From contig JAJNNX010000008.1 in assembly GCA_023159155.1 (NCBI GenBank), positions 1 through 64,000 of the forward strand: a stretch of 64,000 bases of DNA, read 5' to 3'. A program made the position numbers and the translations under genes. Below, piece by piece: positions 14,176-26,371 of the stretch; the stretch's first letter is position 1; the number at the start of each line of letters is the position of its first letter. This DNA is from Ustulina deusta. Its lineage: Eukaryota; Ascomycota; Sordariomycetes; Xylariales; Xylariaceae. The notes beneath the pieces are model-generated. The model was not told where the DNA came from. It ran no database searches and saw only the letters and a list, made by a program, of their open reading frames with translations.

Positions 14176-14959
14176 GTTGTTGTTTATTCCGACAGAGCGA
14201 ATTTTTTCTGGTTCTTAGCTCAGTGCAAAAACTGTAAATGCTTGAAGCCTGGAACCCCACCGAGGAATAGAGTAGGTCTGACTACGGAACAAAGTAACTC
14301 TGCTAAGTACTTGAGTGGGCTGACTAACGTGACGATCTAATCTCACCCATACTCTAATTACTGCTTAACTGGTAAAAGATGCCACTGGGGTTACAATATT
14401 CCCTTGGCTATGTCAGGTAGTCTAGGGACTAAAACAGCCCGCAGTTTTAATGCATATAGTCTTTAACCTAAACTTAAAAAATACCTATCGGAGCCCTGAC
14501 TATCCTCTAGAATATACCCTAGTGGTGGGATTATGCCGTAATCTTATTACCGCTTTTATCAAAATGAAGAGGTTTATATTGCCAAAACCCTTCTTGCCCG
14601 CCTCGGTGACCATTACATTAAACTATATCCATGATACGCGACTTACCCCATCCAGCGTTCCGGTTGTGATGGCTCTGAAATTCTCAGGGGTGGGGATGAG
14701 AATGGCCCAAGATGGCGACATCGGTAAAGGCCGGCGAGTCTTGACAGCTTAGGTCTTCCTTCAGCTATAGCGTGATCTGGCGAGTGGGCTTGGAATACGT
14801 AGGATGTACCTAGGAACGGCAGATGAGTTTCCTTGATTCAAGGTATAGGCTATCTGGATTGCCCTCTTCTTGTTTCTGTCCCTATTACGACTCAAGTTTG
14901 CATATTAAGCGGATATCTCATAAGTACCTTTTTAGCTAGGTAAAGAGACACTCAAATTG

Positions 14960-15290
14960 TTCCAATACCGATTTTGCGCTATTATTGCTATTGGATTGTT
15001 TCAAAATTAGTTCTAAAAGAAGTTAAAGATAACAAACTTGTTTTTTAATATAATATATTTAGATTTATTTGCTAGCACTTTATTCTAGATACTTATAAGC
15101 GCTAACTTAAATAAGTCACGAATAGTTCTACGACTTGCGGCTTCTAGACTATCTTGTGCAATCTTTAAAGCTTGGATTATATTGTTCCTAATAATAATAT
15201 TATTTTTAGGCGCTATTAAATTGTTTTGTATGTTTATGATACCGAGCTTTAATTTTGATAGTTTTGTGCGGAAGGTTAAGGTTGAGGTTG
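14960..15290 (-). pseudogene. Possible second RIP-decayed coding remnant
   Basis: On the minus strand this AT-rich patch reads for about 40 codons as plausible protein (IAQDSLEAASRRTIRDLFKL) and then meets TAG and TAA stops, plus one TGA further on. The patch is similar in composition to the fragment near 13.7 kb and may come from the same inserted element. No family is recognised. Confidence 0.3.
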
Positions 15291-18200
15291 ATATTAAGCC
15301 ACTGAGAGGGAAAGACAGATTTGCTTCTGGATCCCAAAAGAGCAGAATAGATGGTCTCGAAGGGAGGGGGACTGCTTATGGCTGGTTGAGGCTAAAAAGC
15401 GGTTTCTGGATGCGGCTACGTGAACTCTGTCTGGTGGCAATGACCGACGTATCGAACAGCAAAGGGAAACGAGTGTGTGACAGTGAGCGTGGTTAAAGGT
15501 TACAGGAGTTTGGATAAACGAAGGGCAAACTCAACTCGCAATCATCTGGTAATGGTATGTATGTGATGCATTGAGTATTATAGGTTCTATGGGTTATAAA
15601 GTTTTTGTAACTCGGGAAAAGGGCTAATTATAACCAGCGAGGCTCCGTTGTCACTCTAATAAGTCTAGATCATTTTAAGTACCAACATAAAACTAACTGA
15701 CAGTAATCAAGGTCCATAGTTATTACTTGATTGCCTACTTAGGTTATTGCAGTAACTAAGTGGTAACTCGCAGATTATGTACTAGAAGCTGGATAGCAAC
15801 GCTTCACTAAATCGTCGAGTACTTTCTATATTAGTTAGTTTAATTCTTGATTTGAAGACAATAGTTAAGTTTAGAATACTTTGCTTAGTATGTGAAAGGG
15901 GTTCCTAGCCCGAATGGGAAGTTCAAGCTGCTATTTTTTATGACTATTTCAGGTATTCGATAATAGGTGTCCCTCCGCTTTACCAACTAAGTGATTTACT
16001 TACACTAGATAGTGCCTCGGGGAAACGGCATTAATAATACGATGACATCCTCAATCCATGGGGAATATTCCCTGTCTGGGCCTGGATTTGGCAGCACAAA
16101 ATCAGGGATCTTACTCTTGGTTCTGTCTTGGGATAGGTTCTCAAGGAACGTGTCACCAGTGAACCGATACTCTGCGGAGCCTGTTTGACACGACTTTGTA
16201 TCATACCCTCCAGTTCCAAATCCCCGGGATCAGGTCACGATCTCGAAACTCGCTCCACCACGTGCTGGTATTGATCTACGTGGGGGCCAGGGTAATATCG
16301 ACCCTAAGAGGTTTAACTCTGAGCTCAGACTCTTTGAAGCGACTAGCTAATGAGGTAGTAGGTCTTAGTGAAGCGAGTCGGGCCACGCTGCGAGTAATTA
16401 GTCTCAAGGCTTGACTCCACTGGTACCAAGTCCCAAGAAACCCAGACAGCATTACAAATAATTCGTTAGGGCCAGACTTCATCAGGCCACCAGCCAATCT
16501 CAGTGAATATATTATCTGCTAGAGATGGAGAAACGTGACTGCTCTAGCCTTACATATAGGTTTCTCAGGAGTTCGTTTTTCTATCTTGCAAATGAGATGT
16601 TCGAAACCTCCTCGCCCTACATTACGCGTCTGATACCGTGTGACTGAGTCATTATCGCAAGCGGTATGTGGATGTTACTATGATAAGTATGAGTAGAACG
16701 CGCTTGAGAGGATTACTACAGTAACCAGAGCAGCAGATCTTGTCACACCTACTGGGCTCTCTCCCGACCGTTTGGTAGATCCGTGTCTAACTATTTATAG
16801 GTAATATTAGTTCTACGTATAAATCACACTGCTAGATTCTCTGGGCCTAGTGAACAACAAAGTGCGGTTAATTGTGGGTGTGCCTCAAGAGTTGATGATT
16901 GAACCTTATGCCCTCACTTCAAAGTTGAAACGACCACATTACTATTAAAATGGGGTTACAAATAATATGGTATTCCCGCTTTGGTTGCAGCTCCCTGTAA
17001 CATCGATTGTTCTGTATCATGGTGTATGTTTTCAGTTATTTAGATCTAATTACCAGTTACATGTGATGGGCTGGAGACATTATTAATGTCCTAAGATACT
17101 CCAAAGCCATGAGAAAATTTCCCACAAATGTCGCGATTATCAATTTAATTAGACTAATTTAGAGTTTCTCCTATGCCCAGGGTAATGAGAACTAGGAATA
17201 CCTTTGGGCGGTAGTTACCTCGGTCGCTGGACGTCATTGCATGGTAATAATTGGCCGACTAATCGAGCGTGGACGCAAATTTTTATGTTATTTCCCAAAG
17301 TGATAACCTTTTCATGGTGCCTAGTCCAGGTGTGAGGTGGTTTCTAGAGCTGTAAACCCCCACGTGAAAAAATGTATCAGAGTAGCTTGATGTTTTCGTT
17401 CGGTCTTGGTGGAATTAGAACGTAACCATTGAAAAGGCTAGCTAGATTACAATATTGGCGTGAAGAACCCATATGAGATTGGATGTCTAATCGCAAAATT
17501 GATAACTCCGTACGATAGCCTCTGCTGACTCATTGCGGCGGTGTGGCGGTGCCACCAACTCTGCCTTCTCTAACGGCCCTCCAGTCCTAGCCGCCGGCGT
17601 TCCGTTTTGCTATCGCCGCCTTAACTCTACTATAGCACCGTAACTCCTGGGACTGCCTCCTCGCCCTGCTCCAGATAATGTCCGTCTCTGCTTTGCCCAC
17701 GCCTGTTTGAGACAGCACCGCGGTGCAAGGGCGTGACCGAGTGATGCCTCTTTCAAGAATCCCTACCCGTATAGAATATCCCTGCTGTCATTCGGTGGTA
17801 TCCACCACACGGCATCACCGAGGCAGACAGATGACAAGACTCCAAAATGCAACATCATCTTTGATTAGTTAAGAGAAGATGATATACTCAGAAATTAGTC
17901 CCATTATCTAGAGCCTCAACAAGCAATAGATTAAACCCGCTAACGAAGAAGAGGACTATTTGTAAAACGGGCGGTGGCCAGAAGAAAAAAACGTTCGTCT
18001 GCAAATCAGCAGCATGAGAGAGTGTCACATCAAGAGCCTCAAGTCCTCCCCAGGTTCTTCGCGACTGATGCCACGAGTATTAGCAACGCAGTGGACCTAG
18101 GCTTCTTCGGACGAGTCGTCTGAATCAGTCGTAAGATTGGACATTAAAAGACAGCCTACCGCATCCCCTGCAACAAATGCTACTCTATCTCCTTAAGGGG

Positions 18201-18756
18201 CATCTACCACGAGGATATCGTAGGTCTTATTCATGGACATCTCGACCAAAAATAGCTCGTTCAATGAGGGCAGTACACGTAGAAACACAAAGATATAGCC
18301 ACTTAACAGCCGCCTAACGTCGAGGCTGCATAGACGCTGCGTGACATGCATGAAATATGTAAATACAGCAAATCAGTACACCCGTCACATCTTAGCAGCG
18401 CAACTATGGCACATGATGTAACAGCTGCGATACCACATCCCATCAAGCCAGCTTCTGATTAGGCTCTTTGATGAACTAGTGGAGGTTACTCTCTCGAGTC
18501 TGCGCCACGGCCCCCGATGCTGGTTACATATCAATCTACACATGTTTCTCACCTCAGTGCAATGATATATTAATAATATTAACACACTGCCGCTGCAGTT
18601 TTCTACTATAGATCTAGATGGCCAATTCCCGGTCGCTCACATTTTCGATTCCGTCTCTATTTACATTCGGTGCTATATTCTCTTATCCCAGACCTTGCCG
18701 TTTGCTTGTCTCCGCCCCCGTCCACACGGCAACCTGTGTGCATTGTTGTAACCAGA

Positions 18757-20265
18757 ATGTCACGACATCGTTACGACAACAGGCACATGCAACGCAGACG
18801 TCCTTCGCCAGCATTCGAGTACGCCTTGGGGAGTCAGTTTTCTGACTCTGCTTGGACGTACCATGAGGACACATGCAGAATCCCGAACGCAAAGTTGAAT
18901 TTGACAAAGAAGTGGTCGAAAAAAAAGCGCATATTTGGACTGTGCACCGCTTGGCTCGGCCTCATCGCGGCTGTAGGCTTCCTATCCTTCAACTTGGTCT
19001 ACGCAGTGTTGGCAGTAGTGGCGAGACCTGCACCAACGGACCTTAGCTCTCCGGATTTCACCTGGTATAAGAATAGCCAGTTTGAAACTTGCGTCAATAG
19101 CTCTCCAGAGCAAGTTAATTGCACTTTGTGAGAGGCGGATCTCCACAACTCGCGTTACCCAGACTTGAGCTGGATTGGGAAGCAGAGGGACCAGTACTTC
19201 ATAACAGGGCCGGAATACCAGGTCTCAGCTTCGGCTTTGGACCCAATGGTCTCATGGTGTGGCTTGGCGAGCTGCATGGCCGGATGGAAGATCGTGCCCT
19301 CCATTGTGCGTGATAGCGCCTTCGGGTTTACCGCTTTCAAGGCATGGTCGTTTCTCCTGACCACTGCAATCACCGTGTTCTGGGACTTGCGAGGGATTCT
19401 ATCTCCCCCTAAAACTTGCAAGCGAGGTGGTTTCACTGACTGGACCCTTCTCGCGTGGAAAGCCGGTCAACTCGGCTTCTGGTGGTGGGCATATATAACC
19501 TTCATCCGCGACCCTGCTATGGCTGAGCCTGTGTCACTCGTGGGATGGATCTCTACCTGGAGTCTGGCTGTCAACTTCAGCTTACACCCGTGGGCATGCT
19601 ACTTTAGCCTTGACTCAAGGATACGGCGCAGCATCGCCATCACGTTGAACATAGCGACTTTTGTGCAATGGTCCGCAACTTTGCATGCTCTTCAGCAGCA
19701 GAACAACAGGGATTCGATTCAGAAGTACGATTGTCTCTCCTCGAGCATCGCATCGGCTCCAGGCTCATCTCTGTGCGCTGCCGAACAGCTATGCTCGAAG
19801 AGATGGCTTTTCAGTAACCCGGATTTCACAAGCGAGGATACCCAAACGGATACGGTGTTTTATATGATTGCGGTTTACTATGGGATCGTAGTCTACCCTA
19901 TTTATTTGTTTTTTTTTTTGGCGGCCCCTAAGGCGATTCGGCGCTGGTTCCCGCATAGGATTGAGAAGCTTAGACCGTGGGTTTGGTTTTTCGATAGTGA
20001 AGAAGGTAGCTACGTCGAGCTCCAAGTGTTTCGATTAGCCCTGTTCGGTCTTTTTGGGTATTTGGGTTTATTTGACTCCATTCCTTTTTTCACTTCTCCC
20101 GATTTCACGGTCGATTTTCATAAAAATAGTAGCTGGAGCACACTGGCATACGATTTAAGTTGTCGCGCTGTACATGTGGGCATCAGTCCAACATACGCTT
20201 ACTTGGATATCAACGCGTTTGCGAGAAATGTACGGATTGCAAAATTGCTATTTAACGCTGGATGA
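18757..20265 (+). pseudogene. Multi-pass membrane protein gene with an in-frame TGA
   Basis: One frame runs from ATG 18757 to TAA-free sequence ending at 20265, interrupted only by TGA at 19129-19131. An in-frame ATG at 18670 is also possible. At least seven hydrophobic segments are visible, for example LTTAITVFWDL and AVYYGIVVYPIYLFFFLAA. Trp-rich loops and Asn-rich extracellular-looking parts recall uncharacterised fungal integral membrane proteins; I do not know a function. Protein-like sequence continues on both sides of the stop without frame change, so a single CGA-to-TGA change is the simplest explanation. A 35-bp splice using GTGAGA and TTACCCAG would shift the frame. A 72-bp intron from 19114 to 19185 would keep the frame but has a poor donor (GTTAAT). 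It may therefore be a recent pseudogene. Confidence 0.65.
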
Positions 20266-22607
20266 GAGAAACTTATCACGAGTTTCGCCCTTGTTTCAAC
20301 GAATGGTATTTAGGTAATTGGATGTGAACAATGAAGCAGCGCGAGTGGAACTGACCGGTCAGGGGTGAAATGAATAATTATGTATATGATGGAAGAATTA
20401 AAGGGGGTCTGTACACACTGAGGCATATTACTTAGTTCATCATGCTCGCTTTCAATTTTGCTTCAATTTCTAGCTATCGCAATGGATTTTAATTGAATTC
20501 TATTGAGAGACATACGATCAAGGGGACCCCTAATTCTTTAAGTGATTACCATACTGCGTGTTAAATTGAGCAATACGACTGTCACTCTCGATTTCCAACC
20601 TATTACCGTTTTGCCCAGTCTCATCGCCACACTAGGCGCCTGTTATTACTGCAAGAAACCACTTTGAGAGTACTTAGCACAAAAATATTGGCAGCTTTCA
20701 ATCCGAATTATTAGAGCACTAGATCTACCGCTAATCTTAGGTTTACGTAAGTTGAACCTTGCGAAAATAGCTTCAGGTCACTGATCTTGTCCAAATTTCG
20801 TGGGGTAACGGTCACGTGAAGAACTCGGCCGGTTGGGTCGCAGATGGTATGGGGGACTCTATTTCCGGATCCTAAAACCTCCAGTCCTGGAGGCTTCCAT
20901 ACCAACTCTTCCACATTTGTATGCAATATTAGCTTTAATGATGTGTAGCCGCTGATGCACAATACTCACTCAATTGCTTGATTGAATCAGCCTCCTCAGG
21001 CTTAACAGGATCTTCAAGTGATGCTTCGTCGCTAACGACGGGCACAGATTCGGTATTTCTCTTTGCTGTAACGTATGAATTGACGTATGAATCGTCGCTA
21101 ACCTACCCGGTGGGCGCTTCACGGATATCTTTTGGTTCACCGCGTCCACCGTTAGACATTATGAACACTAGATAAACTTGAGAAAAAGAGAAAAAGAGAA
21201 AATTATTTGATTTCCAAGTACTGCTAACTACTAAGATCGAGGGTATTCTGTTATTGTGCCTGGAGACTGCGTATCTTTATGAGCATGCTAAGAGCAGATA
21301 CGTCAATACAGGTCAACATGACGTCAGAGAAAATACCCTTATAGAAATTCATGGCAACCAGGGCAGATTCGATAGAACTCTGACATGCCAGGTCCGTGCG
21401 TCAAGTAACTACTGCAGTAGGAGATGCTTAAGAGAGAGAGGTATACACACAGCGACCGCGAACGTGTATAGAAAGCGAATTTAGATGAGCTCATTGTCTG
21501 CCCGCATGTTAGACAACGACGTACCTTGGTGTGCAATACTCAAAAATACGTCGAAAACCCCACCTAGCGATCTGATGGCTAATAGGATTTACCAGTCTCG
21601 TGTTAATGACGTTTGTGAAAGTGCGCGGATCACACTTTTCTGAGACTCTGGCGTAATTCTATTCTACGTGGATGGTGATGTCCTAAGTTAATACATTAGT
21701 TATAGCGTCGGGTTATAAACTTGGTAAGGACGCATTAACATCTCTTGGTGCTCTTTTCTCTATCATATATATCCATTATCCAACAGCAGTCTGGCTTCAT
21801 ATATCCTAAATATCGTAGTGAATAACATTTCCAATCTCTGTACTTGTTCCTAGATATTAGCCTTGCAGACGGTAGCGATATTTTGTGCGCCACTATGCTC
21901 AATTTATAAGCCAGCAATTAGCACTTGTGTTGTTCCGCCAAAGCTATAGGCATTAGACATTTAGCCACGACAGTTTCAGCCAGCTTTGAATAATAGACAG
22001 ATCGAGGGCAATAGTTTCGAAGGATTACATCATGTACCAAACTCCATGAGATAGGTAATTATAGGCTACACTACAGCTATCTGCTTTTTTTTTAAGGACA
22101 ACAACGGAGTAATTTAGGTTTATTCTTACGTTGTTCTTTACGAATTATGTTACAAATACTAACTATTTGTGTTAGGGTTTAAAAGTAAGTTTCAAGACTT
22201 GCTCGGAACTGTAGTATGCAAATCTATCTGAATATATTTTTAACGCTGATGACTATTTATGACGCGAGATGCTAGCCAGAGGAAGTAACGCAAGCTGCTG
22301 ACCGATATCCTCGATTCTAGCAAGTACTAATAATAAGGAGCGTATTACTTCATCGTTCCCGGCGTGCATAATTAGATCCCTGAACTATCAACACACCCGA
22401 ACGGAGCCCCCAGAAAAAGATGCATATACCACGCTCGTTCAGCATGCCAGATTGGCGCAAGTACTAGTACGACCGTACTCTATGTTTAAAGGACCAAGCA
22501 AGGCCGCCAACGTGGGCTAGACAATTTCCCACGTCGTCTGATATCTACACGATAGTAGCCGGCCTAAGTTCTTCTTCATTGATAATCGTCGAGCTCTTAC
22601 ATATAAC
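20266..22607. other. Intergenic, one small remnant only
   Basis: No intact gene is seen apart from the remnant at 20970-21159. Open frames are short and unconvincing on both strands. Confidence 0.55.
20970..21159 (-). pseudogene. Small gene remnant with in-frame TAG (CHZ-like N-terminus?)
   Basis: From ATG at 21159 the frame reads MSNGGRGEPKDIREAPTG, then TAG, then continues in the same frame with acidic protein-like sequence (VPVVSDEASLEDPVKPEEAD) to a possible splice donor GTGAGT at 20969. The N-terminus resembles, from memory and unverified, small fungal proteins with a histone-chaperone (CHZ) domain. No second exon matching that family is visible downstream. The stop could be a CAG-to-TAG change. 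It is probably a truncated, dead copy. Confidence 0.35.
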
Positions 22608-22935
22608 ATGTCTGATAACTCTAACCCCGGAAACTTTGCCAACCGGTAAGACTATGCAATCCTGTTCTAGCAGCTTTTAGTAGACTAACATGGAAAAGAC
22701 CCAAGGAAGAGGTCCAGGAAATTGCATCCAAGGGCGGTCAGGCAAGTCACAAGGGTGGCTTTGCCAGTATGGACCCCGAGAAGCAGGTATGGTAGTTTGC
22801 TGTTTTTGTGCTATTCAGAAACTGACTCGTTTATAGAAGGAAATTGCTTCTCAAGGCGGCCAAGCGTCATCAGGTTCATTCGAGCCAGGAAGCGAGAAAG
22901 CACGCGAAGCCGGACGGAAGGGTGGTTCTAAGTAA
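22608..22935 (+). CDS. con-10: Conidiation-specific protein 10 (con-10 family)
   Basis: Three small exons, 22608-22645, 22699-22786 and 22837-22935, give a 74-aa hydrophilic protein. Introns of 53 and 50 bp have donors GTAAGA and GTATGG, and the first has a CTAAC branch site. The product contains the Gly-rich stress-protein repeats of the family: EIASKGGQAS, HKGGFASMDPEKQ, then EIASQGGQASSGSFEPGSEK and a final AGRKGG. The first exon supplies MSDNSNPGNFANR, the usual N-terminus. In Neurospora con-10 is induced during conidiation and by light, and related bacterial KGG proteins are stress-induced; the molecular function is unknown. It is easily missed because no exon exceeds about 100 bp. All splice sites and frames are intact, so it looks functional despite lying near decayed DNA. 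Confidence 0.9.
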
Positions 22936-25129
22936 CTAGTACTACCTAGAGCATGATATAGTTCTGAGTATGGTATTAGAACACGTGTTAGATATAAGCG
23001 AGTTATGTATGATTGGTTGAATTGTTGTACCTTCCATCGTTTTGAGCGAAAGGGGTACCTACTATCATTTGCTGTACAAGTAATATAAGTTAGAGGTTAC
23101 CTATCTATTAATCTAGTCTTAAACTATCTGCTATCAATCTCGGCCTCATCACCTAGCTTGCCCCACACGCAGCCAAAACCCCCCTAACCAAGCAAGATTG
23201 CCTCTCATCGCAAACTAAGTAGTCTAAGAGAAAAACAGTAATCTATAAAAATATTTAGGTCTATATATATTGTCCTTACCCGCAAACTCCAGCTCCGCTT
23301 TTTATTTATTTATTTAAACAAATTTTAGCTCAGAATTTTGGTCCATCGTATTAGTTGCCATGCGCCTGACTGATCGTGACATGACCCTAGCTATATTCAC
23401 TAAGCCACTTTGCTAAGCCCTGTAGCTTATGTAACCAAACTAATCTTTCTACTCTCGAGGTGCGTCAGGAGCTCGCAGGTGTATACTTACTATTAACCAA
23501 GCGCCAACTTGTTATGTCAACTGATTAGGGCAACTGCTCTCACATAAGGCAGCAGAAAGAATCTACGCTTAGGACCCAGTAGAAGGCAATTTAAAGAAGA
23601 TCAAAGCGAAGGACTTGAAGACGTTATTAAATATATTCTCTTCAATGATCTGAGGGCTACAGAAATATATGCTAGTAATATTCTGCGTCATCCATTCGAT
23701 TACCAAAAGCGAGACAGGCAAATTGCGAAAGGAAACTGAGATCGTCGTGAAACAACTGAGCAAACTTGTGCGAGAACAGAAAGGCCGGCAGAGAAACGCG
23801 AAGGACCTAATGGTGTTTAAACTTCTGGTGACAGACTTGACATGGAGCTTGGCTGTACATGATTTCTTTGATAGTCGGGATACAATTGACTTAATTGACT
23901 GAGGGTTGGGGAGATGAGATGTCAGAGGCCTTGGATACCAATGCTCGGAGGCTTTCAGGGCATTATTGCAATTTGGAGACCTCTCTCTTGTTATGTTAAC
24001 TATCGGCATATAAACTCTCAGGTCTATCATAGTCGACGCAGTAGCCATTAGACTCTATTATCCATAAATCAATGCAAGTAAAGTTAGTTTTCTGTTGCTT
24101 CGTACCAGACTACCTACTGTCAGAGTCCATCAAATGCTATTATTTCCTAAATGTGCATGATCGTAGATAGACCTCAAAAAGGCCTGCTCCTACCGTGGCG
24201 CGAAGGAGATTATGCACCTCATCAGCCAACGTAAGAAAGCGTGGCTGTTGTGTTTGAGGATAGAATCTGTCGGGAGATCACCACGCTACTCGAAACACTA
24301 TGCATTCTAGGATATTCCTCCGTGCCTCATGTGTTAGAGGGGCTATCTCGGTCAGACTCCACATAACTGGTTCTCGTTGGTTGCACTACACTGCATTAGG
24401 TACCACACAACCGGTTTGGGACTCCTCTTGACTGCTTCACGATCCACAACACTATGCTTGGCAGACTGGGAAGCTGATAGCTCTCACGGTCCAGCCAGCA
24501 TACGAACACGGCACAGCGCAGAATATGATCCACACCAGAGTGTACACAACCGTAGGTACCGCAGTGCACAGTCTCTTATCGGCTTGCACCACACTCAAAA
24601 TGCACTACAAGGCAGACTCTAGGAGTACAGTCTGGTGCTCGTGACATTGCTGGATGGAGCCTTTGCCAAAGTACCTAGGTAGCGTTATTGTTGTGGGCTG
24701 TTGCTACGGGGGTTTGCCAGCATTTATAAAGGTAAGTACCGAGGTGTAGAAGAACGTCTTGTCCCGTCCTGTAATTCATTTATTTTTAGAGTGGTCTTAT
24801 CCTGCGGCGCTGACCTACGTCATCTGTGGTTTTGTGACGATCCGCCTTGTAGAGCAGGGGTTCTCATTCCTTTTGCCTAGGATACTTATACAGTAGTTCT
24901 GCTGAAAGCCATTCACTTGCGCCAACACATCCTCGAATATCTAACCAAAAACTTTCGTTTATACTTGAACCCCCAATCTAATCCTGCCTTGACTCAATCC
25001 ACTATCGTTTGGTTCCTATCGCCGCCTTATCAAACTGCGCATGCATACGACGTCCATCGGCACTGGGCTGAGCGACTGCGCTTCACATCGAACTTCGTAA
25101 CATTAAGGCTGGTTGGGGGCTTGGCTAGA
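22936..25129. other. Intergenic, no intact gene recognised
   Basis: This holds a possible frameshifted remnant (23566-23902) and otherwise only short frames. One TACCTAGGTA palindrome lies at 24672-24681. A TTATAAA sequence near 24724 could serve the small GPI-type ORF downstream. Confidence 0.55.
23566..23902 (+). pseudogene. Possible frameshifted coding remnant
   Basis: One forward frame from about 23566 reads as charged, helical-looking sequence (EGLEDVIKYILFNDLRATEI, then HPFDYQKRDRQIAK) and stops at about 23740. The next frame continues with equally protein-like text (KETEIVVKQLSKLVREQK, then FDSRDTIDLID) to TGA at 23902. A single frameshift near 23730 would join them. No family is recognised and the case is weak. 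Confidence 0.25.
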
Positions 25130-25444
25130 ATGAGATTACGCAATTTTTTTCTCGCTGCAGCTATTCCAAGTGCGACGGCGCTGCATCAACGCGTGGTTGC
25201 GCATTCGGCTGGCGCTGTTGACATGACAACACAGGGCTTGAGTATGATCTTCCTATGCCCCGTACCGTTCGGGACGTCGCTACACGAGCAAGTAGCTGAT
25301 GAGGATGCAGACACAACCGACTTCACAGCGACTATCACCAAAGCCCCACCACCTCTTGAATCGGTTATGCCCAACAAGCCCACAGTTGAGGCGTCCATCA
25401 TGGGACTAATAGTATTCTCAGCTGCTGGTCTCGTCTTGTTATGA
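25130..25444 (+). CDS. Small putative GPI-anchored secreted protein
   Basis: The ORF starting at ATG 25130 encodes 104 aa. It begins with a basic residue pair and a hydrophobic stretch ending in a plausible cleavage site (MRLRNFFLAAAIPSATA), and ends with a hydrophobic tail (IMGLIVFSAAGLVLL) after a Ser/Pro-containing segment. That layout fits a GPI-anchor signal. The middle is Thr- and Asp-rich with a single Cys. The frame is open further upstream, but that extension lacks a Met and looks non-coding. No family is recognised. Both ends could be coincidental in so short an ORF. Confidence 0.4.
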   Translation: MRLRNFFLAAAIPSATALHQRVVAHSAGAVDMTTQGLSMIFLCPVPFGTSLHEQVADEDADTTDFTATITKAPPPLESVMPNKPTVEASIMGLIVFSAAGLVLL

Positions 25445-26024
25445 CAATTCGACACCGCATGATTTCATATTCGCATTTCAATGGAGTTAGGAAATGGTCG
25501 AGGCAGCTATGGCATGATTGGATGAGGAACGACGATACCAAGAAGGATGGCTGGTTTGGGGCAACGGCGTTCTGGTGTATATTGTGGTCTGTTCTTATAT
25601 ACCCTCCGTCGTAGCGACCGACGAGATAGTTGATGACGAACTTCCAATACTACCTTGGTTCTTGAGATTCATGCATCAATCCCGCGTCCAATGCGACTTG
25701 TTGCGGGTCGTCTGCCTCACCACCGAGTGGCGTCAGAAGAAGGATCAGTTATGGGCAATGAACCCAACTCTCCGCAGATGATCGTCGTATTCACTACACC
25801 CGCAGCCGGTCATTATACAACCGCCGAAAATGCTCTAGGGCTGCGGATTGCATGTGGAAGGTGGCGGTATAGGATTTAGTGGCGATTAGAATCGCGCTGA
25901 AGTTGGCACCTATATTTTGCGAGACTGGAGAGTATTTCGCTCCGTAGTCCGTTTCGCATCGAGTCAACAGGACGCTTCAGCATATGGCCCTCTCTTATGC
26001 TAGTTGAGAGTCTAGCCAGGGTGT
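25445..26024. other. Intergenic
   Basis: Only short frames are seen here, none recognisable. The right part is presumably the 3' untranslated region of DPH3. Confidence 0.55.
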
Positions 26025-26371
26025 TCAGGCGGCGATAGGGATTTGCTGCTGTTGCTCTGTAGGTTCTGGTGCAGGATCCTCTGGCGGTCGCGGGAGGTTA
26101 TCCTAGATCGAAAATGTTAACTCGGCTCTGCAACAACTAGGCAAGGGTGTATTGCTCATCATGTACAAACCTGATCAAAGATGACTCGTATCATCAAACT
26201 ACAGCTAGGACATACGGCTATATCAGTTGCCTCGTCTTGGAGGTCTGCGAGCGCAATCTCGAACCGATCGCCACATGGACACGGGTAGTGGAAGATCTGG
26301 AGTGTCTCGTCGAAGGTCATATCCTCGATTTCGACTTCGTCGTAAACTGCAATTTCGTCTTCCTCTGCCAT
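26025..26371 (-). CDS. DPH3: Diphthamide biosynthesis protein 3 (CSL zinc-finger)
   Basis: Two exons, 26371-26171 and 26102-26025, with a 68-bp intron give 92 aa. The body matches the CSL zinc-finger family closely: [14 protein letters not shown], then [15 protein letters not shown] with a Cys-x-Cys pair, and [15 protein letters not shown] with Cys-x2-Cys. These four cysteines bind the metal. Dph3 (yeast Kti11) donates electrons to the Dph1-Dph2 complex for diphthamide synthesis on eEF2, and also serves Elongator. The second exon adds an acidic, Pro/Gln-rich tail. I chose the Met of MAEEDE as the start; an in-frame upstream Met (26410) would add 13 residues unlike the family. It is transcribed away from PXA2 across a 655-bp shared upstream region. 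Confidence 0.93.

Larger units (their letters stand above)
13432..18756. other. Gene-poor decayed zone
   Basis: Apart from the remnants listed separately I recognise no gene. Two AT-rich patches (about 13630-14200 and 14960-15260) carry a RIP-like composition. A GC-rich patch lies near 17520-17720 but has no sustained reading frame. The remainder has ordinary composition with short frames only. Confidence 0.6.

Noticed and set aside
17520..17720. GC-rich patch as a gene remnant
   Set aside because: No sustained frame or motif on either strand.
19128..19162. A 35-bp intron removing the TGA in the membrane-protein gene
   Set aside because: It is shorter than normal fungal introns and its removal would shift the reading frame.
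23569..24048. 159-aa minus-strand ORF
   Set aside because: Its composition is Ser/Ile/Phe-biased with no recognisable motif; the opposite strand reads more like protein.
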